36,420 nucleotides of DNA, taken from contig VIQU02000038.1 of the NCBI GenBank assembly GCA_010206225.2, positions 828 to 37,247 of the forward strand, given 5' to 3'. Both the position numbers and the translations under genes were made by a program. The notes beneath the pieces were generated by a model. That model saw only the letters and a program-made list of their open reading frames with translations. It did not search any database and had not been told where the DNA came from. This DNA is from Lachnospiraceae bacterium MD308 (GTDB lineage Bacteria; Bacillota; Clostridia; Lachnospirales; Lachnospiraceae). Of this stretch, positions 9,114 to 18,494 are shown piece by piece. Numbering within the stretch: the stretch's first letter is position 1; every line of letters begins with the position of its first letter.

Positions 9114-9647
9114 TTACACCTCCTTAAAATTCTTAAATACATCGCGGATAACCGACATTCCAAGGTCAATGCCCGTATCTATGCAATTACAGGTACCCTC
9201 ATTTAGGTTCTGACCACATACATTGCAAATCCCCCTGCAGGATTCACTGCATAGAACTTTCATCGGCCATCCTACTAATATCTCATTATAGAGTAATCTG
9301 TCTACGTCAAGATGATATCCGTCAATATAGTTGTTCTCATCTAATTCATCTGTCTCGTCTGCGGCCGCCTCAGCAGTCCGGCTCTCTACTTCTCTTTCAA
9401 AATCAAGTTCAAATTCCGTCGGCACCGCCGTAAGACACCTGTCGCACGGAACCCCGATCACCAGTCTGCATGTCCCCCTGATATAAAGCTTATGTTCTCC
9501 TGCATATTCCACATGGATGAAAGCTTCCTCTTTGGAAATAACCGGATAAGAATCTTTCCTGATCCTGAATTCTTCCATCTCGCAGGGAACAACCGCATCC
9601 AAAGGCTCATGCTGCTCGGACAAGACGCCGGATAGGTTTAATATCAT
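9114..9647 (-). CDS. DUF177 / YceD family protein
   Basis: Member of the YceD (DUF177) family, which pairs with rpmF across bacteria and is linked to large-subunit rRNA accumulation. The 177 residues include the family end pattern CSESCRGICNVCGQNLNEG (zinc-ribbon-like cysteines) and an acidic middle. An ATG 18 nt further upstream is possible, but the chosen start has the better-placed AGGGGTGA ribosome site. Driven by the consensus promoter at 9675-9702. Confidence 0.93.
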   Translation of the reverse strand: MILNLSGVLSEQHEPLDAVVPCEMEEFRIRKDSYPVISKEEAFIHVEYAGEHKLYIRGTCRLVIGVPCDRCLTAVPTEFELDFEREVESRTAEAAADETDELDENNYIDGYHLDVDRLLYNEILVGWPMKVLCSESCRGICNVCGQNLNEGTCNCIDTGIDLGMSVIRDVFKNFKEV

Positions 9648-9674
9648 AAAATCACCCCTATTCACACCTAGATT

Positions 9675-9702
9675 ATTATATCATGTAAATGTGGTTTGTC
9701 AA
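9675..9702 (-). promoter_or_regulatory. Consensus sigma-A promoter of DUF177-rpmF
   Basis: Minus strand TTGACA, 16-nt spacer, TATAAT: both hexamers match consensus exactly. It lies 28 nt upstream of the chosen start and fits a highly expressed ribosomal gene. Confidence 0.9.
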
Positions 9703-9802
9703 CCGATTATTTACTATATTTTGTAGATATTTTACTAAAATTCTGCCGAAACGTCCATCTATATGGAAATTTAATTTGAGACTTATCATTCTCATACAAA
9801 CA

Positions 9803-9825
9803 GGGACGATTCATAAAATCGTCCC
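9803..9825 (-). terminator. Terminator after the ABC transporter operon
   Basis: GGGACGATT/AATCGTCCC, 9 perfect base pairs with a CATAA loop, 50 nt beyond the binding-protein stop. The minus-strand tail TGTTTGTATG is only moderately T-rich. Confidence 0.7.
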
Positions 9826-9874
9826 CGTTCCTGTCATTGTAAATAAGAGTGCATATTTACAGTGTATTTCCTCC

Positions 9875-11107
9875 CTACTTGGAAAGTCCAAACTTCTCAT
9901 CTTTCGCCGGTTTCTCGTTCTGTTTGACAGGAACGCCCGCATTCTCCGTCTCTACCGGATCACCGACCGTCAAACCTTCGATCTCTGAATCCGGACAGAG
10001 TGGCGTCCATGCCATCTCCATAACTTTATCGACCGTCATATCTTTTGCAGTAATGATTCCAAGACGGATATAATCCTCTGCGATCTCACGGAGTGCTTTC
10101 TCTGTGAATGCATCGGAAAGACCAAAGTGGAGAGAATCCCAGAATACCTGCTGGTCAGCCTTTTCCCCTGTCATTTTATCCGTATCATACATTGCCTGAA
10201 CTGCTTCCTCGGAATGCATACGATTGAACTCTCCCGCACGTTTGATCGCCTTTACTACATATTTTGCGTGTACCGGATTCTTTTCGATAAACTCATTGTT
10301 CATGGCTGTTACACAGCATGGCTCGTCCTGAAATTCCGGGCTGTATGTGATCGAGCAGATCATACGCATATCTTCCTTATAATTTGCAAGCACAAAATAA
10401 TCAGAGAAGATAGAAGCGTCAACCTCGCCGTTTTCCATGGCAGCTACTGTAGCCGCGCTGTCAGCAATATCCAGATACTCTACATCCTTTGTCGGGTCGA
10501 TACCATACTCGTCAAGCAGACGGTAAGTGATATTCTGGTCGGAATTTCCGATACCGTCATGGATAGCGATTTTCTTGCCCTTCAGATCTTCCACTGTCTT
10601 GATATCACTGTCAGCCGGAACAAAGATGGACTTACATCCGATGTGCGCACCTGCTACAAATGTCATCTTCACACCGTTTGTTACAGGAACAAGCATTGTC
10701 GCAATATGATCTGTTCCCCACATACACTGGCCGGTTCCGACGTTATTTACAACGGATTCACCTTCCATATAAGTAGCATTGATACCGTACTCTTTGTAAT
10801 ATCCCTGAACCTCTGCCATATATTTTGCAGATACACAGGCGCCGCCGTTGAACAGATAATGGATCTCTGTACCGAATACCGGCTCTTTCTACATTGCCGC
10901 CCAGTCTTCCTCTGAGACTGCTTCTGGTTTCTCTGCATCTGACGATGCCTCCGGCGCCTCTGCTTCATCCGCGGAAGCTTCTGTCTTTGCAGCGTCGTCA
11001 TCCCCGCTGTTTGCCGGCTCTCCCGGCGTACCGCATGCAGCCAGTGAAAACACCATAGTTGCAGCCAGCGCCGCCGCTGCCAGACGTTTGAACTTTAGAA
11101 ATTTCAT
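9875..11107 (-). pseudogene. ABC transporter substrate-binding lipoprotein interrupted by an in-frame TAG
   Basis: Extracytoplasmic binding protein of the nitrate/sulfonate/taurine (NMT1/SsuA) class. Residues 1-25 are a signal with lipobox LAAC (C25), followed by an acidic linker. The mature fold runs from KEPVFGTEIHYLFNGG to the C-terminus (about 410 codons). Codon 73 is TAG (10889-10891 on the plus strand reads CTA). The reading frame is the same before and after it, and binding-protein sequence begins right behind it, so one base change explains the break. GGAGAAAG precedes the start. The next in-frame ATG (10819) has no ribosome site and would lack the signal peptide. It is last in an operon behind the permease and ATPase. 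The substrate cannot be told. A sequencing error is the main alternative to gene decay. Confidence 0.88.
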
Positions 11108-11217
11108 AATAATTCTTTCTCCTTTTCCTAAGACTAAAAATTTGTATCTATCCATAAAACACAGAAGAAATGCGACTTTTCTCTCTGGTTTTGCGGAACA
11201 TGTTAAAATGGAACTCT

Positions 11218-11988
11218 TTATCTTCCGCCGCCGAAATGCAGACGGTTCAGAATCTCATTACGGTACTCTACAAACGCCGCCGAGGAACGGTCTCTCGGAT
11301 AGTCCTCACTGATCTTAATATCCGCCACAACGCGTCCCGGATTGGCATCCATAACGATCACTCGGGTTCCCATATAGACAGCCTCGTCCACATCATGAGT
11401 CACCATAAGGGCAAGCTGCCCCTTCTCCTGCCAGATTTTAAGAATCTCATCCTGCATATTCATACGTGTAAATGCATCCAGCGCACCAAGAGGTTCATCC
11501 AGAAGAAGGATGTCCGGCTCATTAATAAGCGAGCGCATCAGCGCCACCCTCTGAGCCATCCCTCCCGATAACTGCCCCGGGTAATCGTTGCGGAAAGACT
11601 CTAAGCCAATGACTTTGAGCAAACGTTCCACCTTGTCTTCATTCCCCTTAAGCTTGCCCTGCATCTTCAGGCTGAACGCAATATTCTTCTCAACGGTCAG
11701 CCATGGAAACAGCGTAGATTTCTGGAACATCATGCCCCGCTCCGGAGAAGGCTCCGTGATTTCTTTTCCGTCAACCGTGATCTTACCGGTAGTAGGCATG
11801 ATAAGCCCGGCCACCAGTCTGAGAATCGTAGATTTCCCGCACCCGGACGGTCCTACCAGACTGACGAACTCCCCGCTTGTCAAGTTTAGATCAATCACAT
11901 TCAAAGCATGCGTGACTTCATCATTCTCCACTTTCGCAAAGCTTTTGGATACATTCTCTATCTTTAATGAAACTTTTTTCTCTGCCAT
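11218..11988 (-). CDS. ABC transporter ATP-binding protein (nitrate/sulfonate/taurine type)
   Basis: Cytoplasmic ATPase of a SsuB/TauB-like importer, 256 aa. Walker A GPSGCGKST at 46-54, signature LSGGMAQR at 140-147, Walker B LLLDEP at 161-166, D-loop GALD and switch histidine TH at 197-198 are all intact. Its ATG directly follows the permease stop (TAG then ATG), so translation is coupled. It is the only undamaged member of its operon. Confidence 0.95.
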   Translation of the reverse strand: MAEKKVSLKIENVSKSFAKVENDEVTHALNVIDLNLTSGEFVSLVGPSGCGKSTILRLVAGLIMPTTGKITVDGKEITEPSPERGMMFQKSTLFPWLTVEKNIAFSLKMQGKLKGNEDKVERLLKVIGLESFRNDYPGQLSGGMAQRVALMRSLINEPDILLLDEPLGALDAFTRMNMQDEILKIWQEKGQLALMVTHDVDEAVYMGTRVIVMDANPGRVVADIKISEDYPRDRSSAAFVEYRNEILNRLHFGGGR

Positions 11989-13061
11989 CTATTTCACTAC
12001 TCCATTCTGCCATCTAAGTACGCGGCGTTTAATCAGATCCAATGCTTTTGTAACTACTGTGAATATAAAACAGATCACGAACAGCGCCGCAAACATCTTG
12101 TCATATGCCGCCCACGATTTCGCCCAGTTCATATACCATCCAAGCCCGGCTTTTACACCCATCATCTCCGCGATCATAATTGCTACACAGGCTGAGCTCA
12201 TGGCCTGTGTACAGCCCTGCAGGATGGAAGGCATCGCATGAGGAATGGCCACCCGGAACACTAGCTGTCTGGAGCTTGCGCCAAGTGTCCTTGCCGCATC
12301 GAAAAAATCCTTGTCCACATTGGAAATGCCTGTCATGGACGCGACAGTTACCGCGAACCACGATCCCAAAGCGATAATGAACACCGCCCCTTTGAAGAGA
12401 GATGTCGCAACGACCATAACGATCGGTATCCATGTAGAGGTCGGAATCGGTCCTAAAAATTTGATCACCGGATTCACCCAGTATCGCACTCTTTCGGAAT
12501 ATCCGCAGGTGATCCCGGTAACAAGACCCAGCGCAACGCCGATAAAATACCCCAAAAGCAGAAGCCTCAATGTATGTAAAGTACATTCGATCAGATAAGC
12601 CCGGTCGATCCACGCTATATTGATAATATAATTCATACAAGGCACAAACGGCTGTGTCAGCACCCCCGTTTTAATGTGAGATAATCATACCCTGCAAGCA
12701 GCAGAAAAAGCGCGGAAAGAAGCGGCGCCCGGTATCTGAGCATATCCAAGACTCCTTTGTCTCCCTTCGCTTTCTTGGCAGCCGAATAGATAAAATAAAT
12801 CAAATATGCGCCGATCAATACCACAAGAAACCATACATAAGTATATGGATTATCATTGGGACTTCCATTGGGAACCATCCAATATTCCAGCATCGCAACC
12901 ATGCCGCACACAAACGGAAGCAGCATGATAATCCAGTCCAAAGCCTTCTGCCATCCGGTTTTTTCCTTCTCCTCCAGCTCCTTAAGCTGCTGACGTGTCA
13001 AATGCTGGAGATTTTCTTTATCCATAGTGTTCTTTGCGTTTTTGGAAATTTTTGCTGACAT
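11989..13061 (-). pseudogene. ABC transporter permease with apparent single-base frameshift
   Basis: SsuC/TauC-type inner membrane permease in two overlapping reading frames. The first (13061 to 12657) starts at MSAKISKN with an AGGAGA ribosome site and holds three hydrophobic segments ending at DYLTLKRGC. The second (from 12663) carries the core, including TLRLLLLGYFIGVALGL, a GPIPTSTWIPIV segment, and the ATPase-contact loop near DAARTLGASSRQ. The second frame opens at a GTG without a ribosome site, in the middle of a segment that in this family is one continuous first transmembrane region. Reading AAAAA instead of AAAA at 12669-12672 (minus strand) would join them as LTLKTGVLTQPF, about 357 aa. 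This implies a 1-nt deletion or a homopolymer sequencing error. Confidence 0.8.
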
Positions 13062-13172
13062 AAACCGTTCTCCTAAAAATATTTTTCCAAAATAATAGTA
13101 CAAATGTCCGATGCACATCTGATATTTACTATGACCTTTAGACCGCATCCACCGTCTGTACTCTCACTTTGT

Positions 13173-13249
13173 ATATCCGCGATATGTATTTGCTGTATCT
13201 ATAGTCTATCATAAAAACATAAATAAGTTAAATTGATAATCCTAATCAA
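13173..13249 (-). promoter_or_regulatory. Possible control region of the ABC operon
   Basis: The 260 nt between the permease start and the ackA terminator hold no gene. Two short inverted repeats stand out: ATATC-CGC-GATAT at 13173-13185 and TTGAT-N7-ATCAA at 13233-13249. They could be operator sites. No riboswitch was recognised and no promoter match is strong enough to place. Confidence 0.25.
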
Positions 13250-13320
13250 CATACGCATTTATTTGACATTTCTATGTAACAAGTCTCAAAATCCGCAGAA
13301 TTTCTGTGTAATATGCACAA

Positions 13321-13351
13321 AAAAACCTGCCGCAAAAAGCAGCAGGTTTTT
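13321..13351 (-). terminator. Intrinsic terminator after ackA
   Basis: AAAAACCTGC/GCAGGTTTTT, 10 perfect base pairs with an 11-nt loop and T tracts on both strands, 10 nt beyond the ackA stop. Confidence 0.9.
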
Positions 13352-13360
13352 ATCTTCTTT

Positions 13361-14551
13361 TTATACCAATGCGACGGTTTCACGAGCAATTGCAAGTTCT
13401 TCATTGGTAGGAATCACCATCACGGTAACTTTGGAATCCGGAGTAGAGATCACGATCTCCTCTCCTCTCTTACCGTTCGCCTCCTCATTGACAGCAATTC
13501 CAAGATAGCCGAGATACTCGCATACCCCTTTTCGCACCGTACCGGAATTCTCTCCGATTCCCGCCGTAAATGCGATCATATCGACGCCGTTCATCGCTGC
13601 GACATAACTTCCCACATATTTTGCTACGCGGTAGCAGAATACGGAAAGAGCGATTGCCGCGCATTTGTTTCCGTTATTCGCGCCATCCTCCAGATCACGG
13701 AAATCACTGGAGAGTCCGTCAGAAAGTCCCTGTACGCCGGATTTTTTGTTCAGCATATTCATCAGGCCCGCAATATCCAGATTCTCTTTCTTAGCGATGA
13801 ACTCTAAGATCGCCGGGTCGATATCGCCGGAACGCGTTCCCATCACAAGTCCCTCTAAAGGTGTCAGCCCCATGGAAGTATCTACGGATTTTCCGTTTTC
13901 GACAGCACAGATGCTGGCGCCGTTTCCAAGATGGCATACGATCGTCTTCATCGCGTCATACGGCTTGCCCGCAAGTTCTGCCGCTCTCTTGGACACAAAA
14001 CTATGGCTTGTTCCGTGGAAACCGTAACGTCTTACTTTATATTTGTCATAATACTCATACGGAAGTCCGTACATATATGCCTTTTCAGGCATCGTCTGGT
14101 GGAATGCCGTGTCGAATACCGCTACCATCGGCGTACCGGGCATTAATTTCTCACAGGCATTGATTCCGATCAGGTTCGCAGGATTGTGAAGCGGCGCAAG
14201 GTCATTGCAATCTTCAATTGCCGCTTTTACTTCCTCTGTGATCACTACGGAGCTTGCAAATTTCTCTCCGCCGTGTACCACGCGGTGTCCTACGGCGCCA
14301 ATCTCACTCAGGCTCTTAACAACGCCTGTCTCGGCGTCAGTCAGGGCGTCGATTACAAACTGAATCGCCTCTGTATGTGTCGGCATAGCCTTATCGGATA
14401 CAGCCTTGTCCCCACCTTCCGGCTGATACGTAAGACGTCCGTCAATACCGATTCTCTCGCACAGACCCTTTGCCAGAACCTTCTCTGACTCTGCGTTGAT
14501 AAGCTGGAATTTCAAAGATGAACTTCCGCAGTTGATTACTAATACATTCAT
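13361..14551 (-). CDS. ackA: Acetate kinase
   Basis: Makes ATP and acetate from acetyl phosphate, the last step of acetate fermentation. It has 396 aa from the chosen start. The N-terminal NCGSSSLKF (7-15), GHRVVHGG around R90, FDTAFH with D147, YGFHGTSH with H179 and HLGNGAS at 207-213 are the acetokinase signatures; AGIGEN is present near the end. The frame stays open upstream, but [10 protein letters not shown] with AGAGAGG in front is the family start. It lies 38 nt downstream of pta in the usual operon. Confidence 0.97.
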   Translation of the reverse strand: MNVLVINCGSSSLKFQLINAESEKVLAKGLCERIGIDGRLTYQPEGGDKAVSDKAMPTHTEAIQFVIDALTDAETGVVKSLSEIGAVGHRVVHGGEKFASSVVITEEVKAAIEDCNDLAPLHNPANLIGINACEKLMPGTPMVAVFDTAFHQTMPEKAYMYGLPYEYYDKYKVRRYGFHGTSHSFVSKRAAELAGKPYDAMKTIVCHLGNGASICAVENGKSVDTSMGLTPLEGLVMGTRSGDIDPAILEFIAKKENLDIAGLMNMLNKKSGVQGLSDGLSSDFRDLEDGANNGNKCAAIALSVFCYRVAKYVGSYVAAMNGVDMIAFTAGIGENSGTVRKGVCEYLGYLGIAVNEEANGKRGEEIVISTPDSKVTVMVIPTNEELAIARETVALV

Positions 14552-14589
14552 GTTCCCATACCTCTCTTTTTTTATTCGTTCGTTTTTAA

Positions 14590-15591
14590 TTAATTTGCTG
14601 CCATGCACTGTACGGCTGTGATCGCTACTACCCCTTCGATATCTGCCGCGCTGCATCCGCGGGAGAGATCATTGACCGGAGCCGCGATTCCCTGTGTGAG
14701 CGGTCCGTAAGCTTCTGCTTTCGCAAGTCTCTGAACGAGCTTATAGCCGATATTTCCGGCATCAAGATCCGGGAATACCAGTACGTTTGCTTTGCCAGCT
14801 ACCGGGCTTCCCGGCGCCTTGGACTGGCCGATCTCCGGTACGATCGCTGCGTCAAGCTGGAACTCACCGTCAAGCATCAGACCTTCCGGCGCATTCTCCT
14901 TAGCGATACGTGTAGCCTCAACTACCTTGTCCACATCTGCATGCTTCGCGCTTCCTTTTGTAGAATGGGAAAGCATAGCCACTACCGGCTCTTTTCCTGT
15001 CAGCGCTTTGAATGACTCTGCGGAAGAAAGAGCGATCGCCGCGAGCTTTTCCGGATCCGGATTCTGCTCAAGGCCGGAATCCGCAAAGATAAATGTTCCG
15101 TCAGCACCCATATCGCAATCCGGAACTACCATTACGAAGAACGCAGATACAAGTTTTGTACCCGGCTTCGTCTTAAGAATCTGCAGGCACGGCCTTAAGG
15201 TATCCGCCGTGGAATGACACGCGCCGCTTACCATGCCGTCGGCATCTTTCATTTTAACCATCATAACGCCGTAGTACAGGTAGTTATTAAGAAGAAGTTC
15301 TCTTGCCTGCTCTTCGGTCATGCCCTTCTTCTGGCGAAGCTCAACAAGCTTTGCAATATACTCCTCTGTCTTCGGATTCTTCGCCGGGTCAACAATCGTC
15401 GCGCCGCTGATATCAAAATCCCCTTTGTTCTTCGCGATCTCTTCCTCACTGCCTACAAGGATCAGATTCGCGGTCCCTTCTTTTAAAACAGCCGCCGCCG
15501 CCTCATAGGTTCTGATATCCTCTGTCTCTGGAAGAACGATTGTCTGTTTGCATGTCTTTGCTTTTGCTTTGATTTCATCTATAAATCCCAT
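14590..15591 (-). CDS. pta: Phosphate acetyltransferase
   Basis: Converts acetyl-CoA and phosphate to acetyl phosphate, feeding AckA. It has 333 aa and lacks the regulatory N-terminal domains of enterobacterial Pta, as in other Firmicutes. Recognisable segments are [29 protein letters not shown] and the C-terminal [19 protein letters not shown] and NDLSRGCS. The start at MGFIDEIK is chosen over an ATG 21 nt upstream because AAAGGAGT is correctly spaced for it. Promoter at 15632-15660. Confidence 0.97.
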   Translation of the reverse strand: MGFIDEIKAKAKTCKQTIVLPETEDIRTYEAAAAVLKEGTANLILVGSEEEIAKNKGDFDISGATIVDPAKNPKTEEYIAKLVELRQKKGMTEEQARELLLNNYLYYGVMMVKMKDADGMVSGACHSTADTLRPCLQILKTKPGTKLVSAFFVMVVPDCDMGADGTFIFADSGLEQNPDPEKLAAIALSSAESFKALTGKEPVVAMLSHSTKGSAKHADVDKVVEATRIAKENAPEGLMLDGEFQLDAAIVPEIGQSKAPGSPVAGKANVLVFPDLDAGNIGYKLVQRLAKAEAYGPLTQGIAAPVNDLSRGCSAADIEGVVAITAVQCMAAN

Positions 15592-15631
15592 GATATATAG
15601 ACTCCTTTCCATTTATTCTCAATTAATTTCT

Positions 15632-15660
15632 ATTATAATACAAAGAAACCCTGCGGACAA
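15632..15660 (-). promoter_or_regulatory. Promoter of pta-ackA
   Basis: Minus strand TTGTCC, 17-nt spacer, TATAAT, about 40 nt upstream of the pta start. Most of it lies within the terminator hairpin of the upstream gene. Confidence 0.65.
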
Positions 15661-15671
15661 GGTTTCTTTGT
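15640..15671 (-). terminator. Terminator after the 404-aa membrane protein gene
   Basis: ACAAAGAAACC/GGTTTCTTTGT, 11 perfect base pairs with a 10-nt loop, starting 27 nt beyond the stop at 15699. The minus-strand tail ATTATAATAG is weak as a U tract and doubles as the -10 box of pta. Confidence 0.65.
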
Positions 15672-15698
15672 GTCTATTTTTCAATACATTTGAAAAGG

Positions 15699-16913
15699 TT
15701 ATTTATGTACATTCCAATAGTGTAAACCAAATATACTGCGCCGCAAACATATCTGCACACAGTCTCCTTCCCGGATTGCCTTATATTCGTCTGGAGAAAC
15801 TGAAAATTGCTGGTTATCTTCCCGCCAGTCAGCATAAATATAATAATCTGTAAATCTCCCGGCAGAAATATCTTTGTCTTTCACAATAATCGTTTCATAT
15901 CCATCGGACTGGAAGGTGAACAGATAATTGAGCGGAAAAGTAATTGAAAACGCCAGTAACAGCGCCATCATGACTGTCGATATAAGCCTCAACTTATCGG
16001 TCTTCTCTTTGACGACGTAAAGTTTCAAAGCAAGAGGGAATAACAATACTGCAGCACAGCACCCTGTAAAGATAAAATACTCTCCCGAATCGGCTCCAAA
16101 AAACCTGAAACTGTTTAAACAGAATATAACGGCAGTCACAACACATAAAAACGGCATTTTTATTATATATTTTCGGTTCTTTACAAACTGTGACACTTCA
16201 AAAAATGAATTCGGATACATCCAGATATATATTATCCAAACCAGCAGAAGCACAAAAACAAAGCAGGCAAATTTCAGTCTCCCTTTCAGAAATATCAGTG
16301 CAAAGACTTCTGCTCCCAGCATTGCCCAGCCTGTAATCTTTATAAACTTTTTTTCTTTCTCAAATTTCTCGCCTGTGTTTGTTTCCTCAATTTTTCTTCC
16401 ATTTTTCATGGCATTCATCTGCGGCCTGCATAATAGCCGTTCAAATCCAGACAAAGCCGGAAGATATTCATCTATATCCTGCCACATGTCCAGTCTTTCA
16501 GACAAATCAATACAAGGGATTTTATTTTTTTCCATAATTTCTATTGCTATATCTGCGTTGATTACATCTGTTTTGAAAAACTTTACAACCCGTTTCTTTT
16601 GACGATTTAACAGAATAACAATCTGATTCATGTGAATAGAAAGCAGCAGCAGAGAACCCATTTCCGCATATTTAATCACTTGTTTTTTCTTAAATGGCAT
16701 GGAAACAATCAGCTGATCCGTTTCCAATATGATATAACGCTGATAATATATCAAAATCACGTAAATTCCTGATAAAATAGACGGACTCAAAAATACTCCC
16801 ATAAGTCCATTTACAGTAAGGGCAAGAATAAATACACTTACAGCCGTGACCAATGTTATAATGATTCCCAAAAAAAGTGTAGCTTTCCGTTCCTTCACTG
16901 TAATACTGTCCAT
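15699..16913 (-). CDS. Membrane protein of unknown function, 7 predicted spans
   Basis: Not recognised. The 404 residues show two N-terminal membrane segments (about 12-60), then a soluble stretch (about 60-185). That stretch begins YIILETDQLIVSMPFKKKQV and resembles a bacterial PH-like domain of the kind seen in small membrane proteins. About five further spans lie between 190 and 345, with a C-terminal soluble tail of about 60 residues. A GGAG ribosome site is 9 nt from the ATG. It lies 50 nt downstream of mgtE and could be co-transcribed with it; a hairpin separates it from pta. It is AT-richer than its neighbours and interrupts the mgtE to pta order, which suggests a later insertion. Confidence 0.75.
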   Translation of the reverse strand: MDSITVKERKATLFLGIIITLVTAVSVFILALTVNGLMGVFLSPSILSGIYVILIYYQRYIILETDQLIVSMPFKKKQVIKYAEMGSLLLLSIHMNQIVILLNRQKKRVVKFFKTDVINADIAIEIMEKNKIPCIDLSERLDMWQDIDEYLPALSGFERLLCRPQMNAMKNGRKIEETNTGEKFEKEKKFIKITGWAMLGAEVFALIFLKGRLKFACFVFVLLLVWIIYIWMYPNSFFEVSQFVKNRKYIIKMPFLCVVTAVIFCLNSFRFFGADSGEYFIFTGCCAAVLLFPLALKLYVVKEKTDKLRLISTVMMALLLAFSITFPLNYLFTFQSDGYETIIVKDKDISAGRFTDYYIYADWREDNQQFSVSPDEYKAIREGDCVQICLRRSIFGLHYWNVHK

Positions 16914-16963
16914 TTTTCATTACTCCGCTCTTTCTTGAATGTCAAAAAATTCCCGCATTTTAT

Positions 16964-18403
16964 TTACTGCAGATGGAACACGGCGCTGATAATTGCAAAG
17001 TACACACTGATCGTACTGATATCCACCAGCGTAGAGATCAGCGGGGTCGCCATGATCGCGGGATCAAGCCCTATCATCTTGGCGATCAGCGGCAATGTAC
17101 AGCCTACCACCTTCGCGATTAACACGGTGCAGGCCATGGTCACGCCTATGGTAAACGCCAGCATCACATCCCCCTGTCCCATCAAAAGGATACGGGTACC
17201 GTTCACAACTGCCAGTATCACACTGACGCATACTGCAACACGGATCTCCTTCCAAATAACTTTTAAGAGATCGCTAAACTCGATCTCCCCCACCGCAAGG
17301 CCGCGGATCACAAGGGTAGAACTCTGGGAACCGCAGTTTCCTCCCGTACCGGTCAGCATGGGAACAAAACCGGTAAGCTGCGGCATCACTGCAATCGCCG
17401 CCTCATAGCTGTTCATGATCATCTGTGTCACGGTAGCGGATAACATCAGAAACAAAAGCCACGGAATACGGCTCTTTACATGTTCCAATACGGTCGTTCC
17501 GAAATACGACTCATCATTAGGATTGACACCCGCCATACGGCTGATATCTTCCGTTTCCTCTTCCTGAAGGACGATCATCGCATCGTCTACCGTAACGATC
17601 CCCACCATACAGTGTTCATGATCCACGATCGGCAGGGCGATCAGACCGTATTTCATAATGGTCCTCGCCACCTCTTCCTGATCATCCGTCGTCTGGGCGT
17701 AAAGCATATTCGTGTCCATGATCTCTTCGATCAGCCGGGACTCTCCCGTTGTCAGGAGGTCTTTGATATCCACTGCGCCGATCAGATGCCGCGTCTCCGT
17801 CACATAACAGGTATAGATGGTCTCGCGGTTTAACCCGACCTGACGGATCTTTAATATGGCGTCTTCCACCGTCATCTCTTTGTTAAGAGCGATGTAATCC
17901 ACGTTCATGACGCTTCCGGCGCTGTCCTCCGGATACTGCAATAGCTGGTTGATCTGACGTCTCTTTTCTTCGTTGGTCACAAGAAGAAGACGGTCCACTA
18001 CATTGGCCGGCATCTCCTCCAGCACGTCAACCGTATCGTCAAGGTACATCTCCTCCATAACTTCCTCAAGCTCGGAGTCCGTAAGCGCGCCGATCAGCAC
18101 CTCTCGAAGATCACTGTTCATATAGGAAAATGTCTCCGCAGCCTCTTCCTTCACGAGAAGTCTGAAAATCAGCACAAGCTGCTTCTCATTCACATCCTCT
18201 AAGATATCTGCAAGGTCAACGGGGTACATATTATTTTCCAATTCTTCCTTAAGCTCTTTGAACCGGCGTGCATCTAACATCTCCTGAATCCGTTCGATGG
18301 TCAGCTCTTCGCGCTCTTCATAATCATGGTCGAACTCGCTCCGGGCGACTGCGTCACCCCATTCTTCGGCATTGACCTCTCTAAACTCATGGTTTTTATT
18401 CAA
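16964..18403 (-). CDS. mgtE: Magnesium transporter MgtE
   Basis: Mg2+-gated Mg2+ channel. About 479 aa from a TTG start. An N-terminal superhelical domain (to about 130) is followed by two CBS domains (about 130-260) that bind Mg2+ and close the channel. The five-span pore begins around RIPWLLFLMLSATVTQ and includes TGTGGNCGSQSSTLVIRG and LDPAIMATPLISTLVD, where the conserved aspartates line the ion path. An ATG 54 nt upstream is in frame, but only the TTG has a ribosome site (AGGAGGGGG, about 4 nt away). The leader contains the structured RNA at 18495-18605. Confidence 0.95.
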   Translation of the reverse strand: MNKNHEFREVNAEEWGDAVARSEFDHDYEEREELTIERIQEMLDARRFKELKEELENNMYPVDLADILEDVNEKQLVLIFRLLVKEEAAETFSYMNSDLREVLIGALTDSELEEVMEEMYLDDTVDVLEEMPANVVDRLLLVTNEEKRRQINQLLQYPEDSAGSVMNVDYIALNKEMTVEDAILKIRQVGLNRETIYTCYVTETRHLIGAVDIKDLLTTGESRLIEEIMDTNMLYAQTTDDQEEVARTIMKYGLIALPIVDHEHCMVGIVTVDDAMIVLQEEETEDISRMAGVNPNDESYFGTTVLEHVKSRIPWLLFLMLSATVTQMIMNSYEAAIAVMPQLTGFVPMLTGTGGNCGSQSSTLVIRGLAVGEIEFSDLLKVIWKEIRVAVCVSVILAVVNGTRILLMGQGDVMLAFTIGVTMACTVLIAKVVGCTLPLIAKMIGLDPAIMATPLISTLVDISTISVYFAIISAVFHLQ

Positions 18404-18494
18404 GCTTCCCCCTCCTTCCCTGCGTATTGATGAAACGATGGCCGGGTTCGCCGTCATTTATTTCTAGTGCATATCCAAAAAAAACTGACCATAT

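Noticed and set aside
10889-10891. Pyrrolysine insertion at the TAG
   Set aside because: No PYLIS-like context, no catalytic reason in a transport protein, and no pyl genes in the window.
10127-10915. 262-codon plus-strand frame over the binding-protein gene
   Set aside because: Antisense to a gene with clear binding-protein sequence; His/Cys/Tyr-rich, no family pattern.
12657-13061. Separate small membrane protein gene in front of the permease
   Set aside because: It ends in the middle of the permease's first membrane segment, the following frame lacks a ribosome site, and one added base joins both into a family-length permease.
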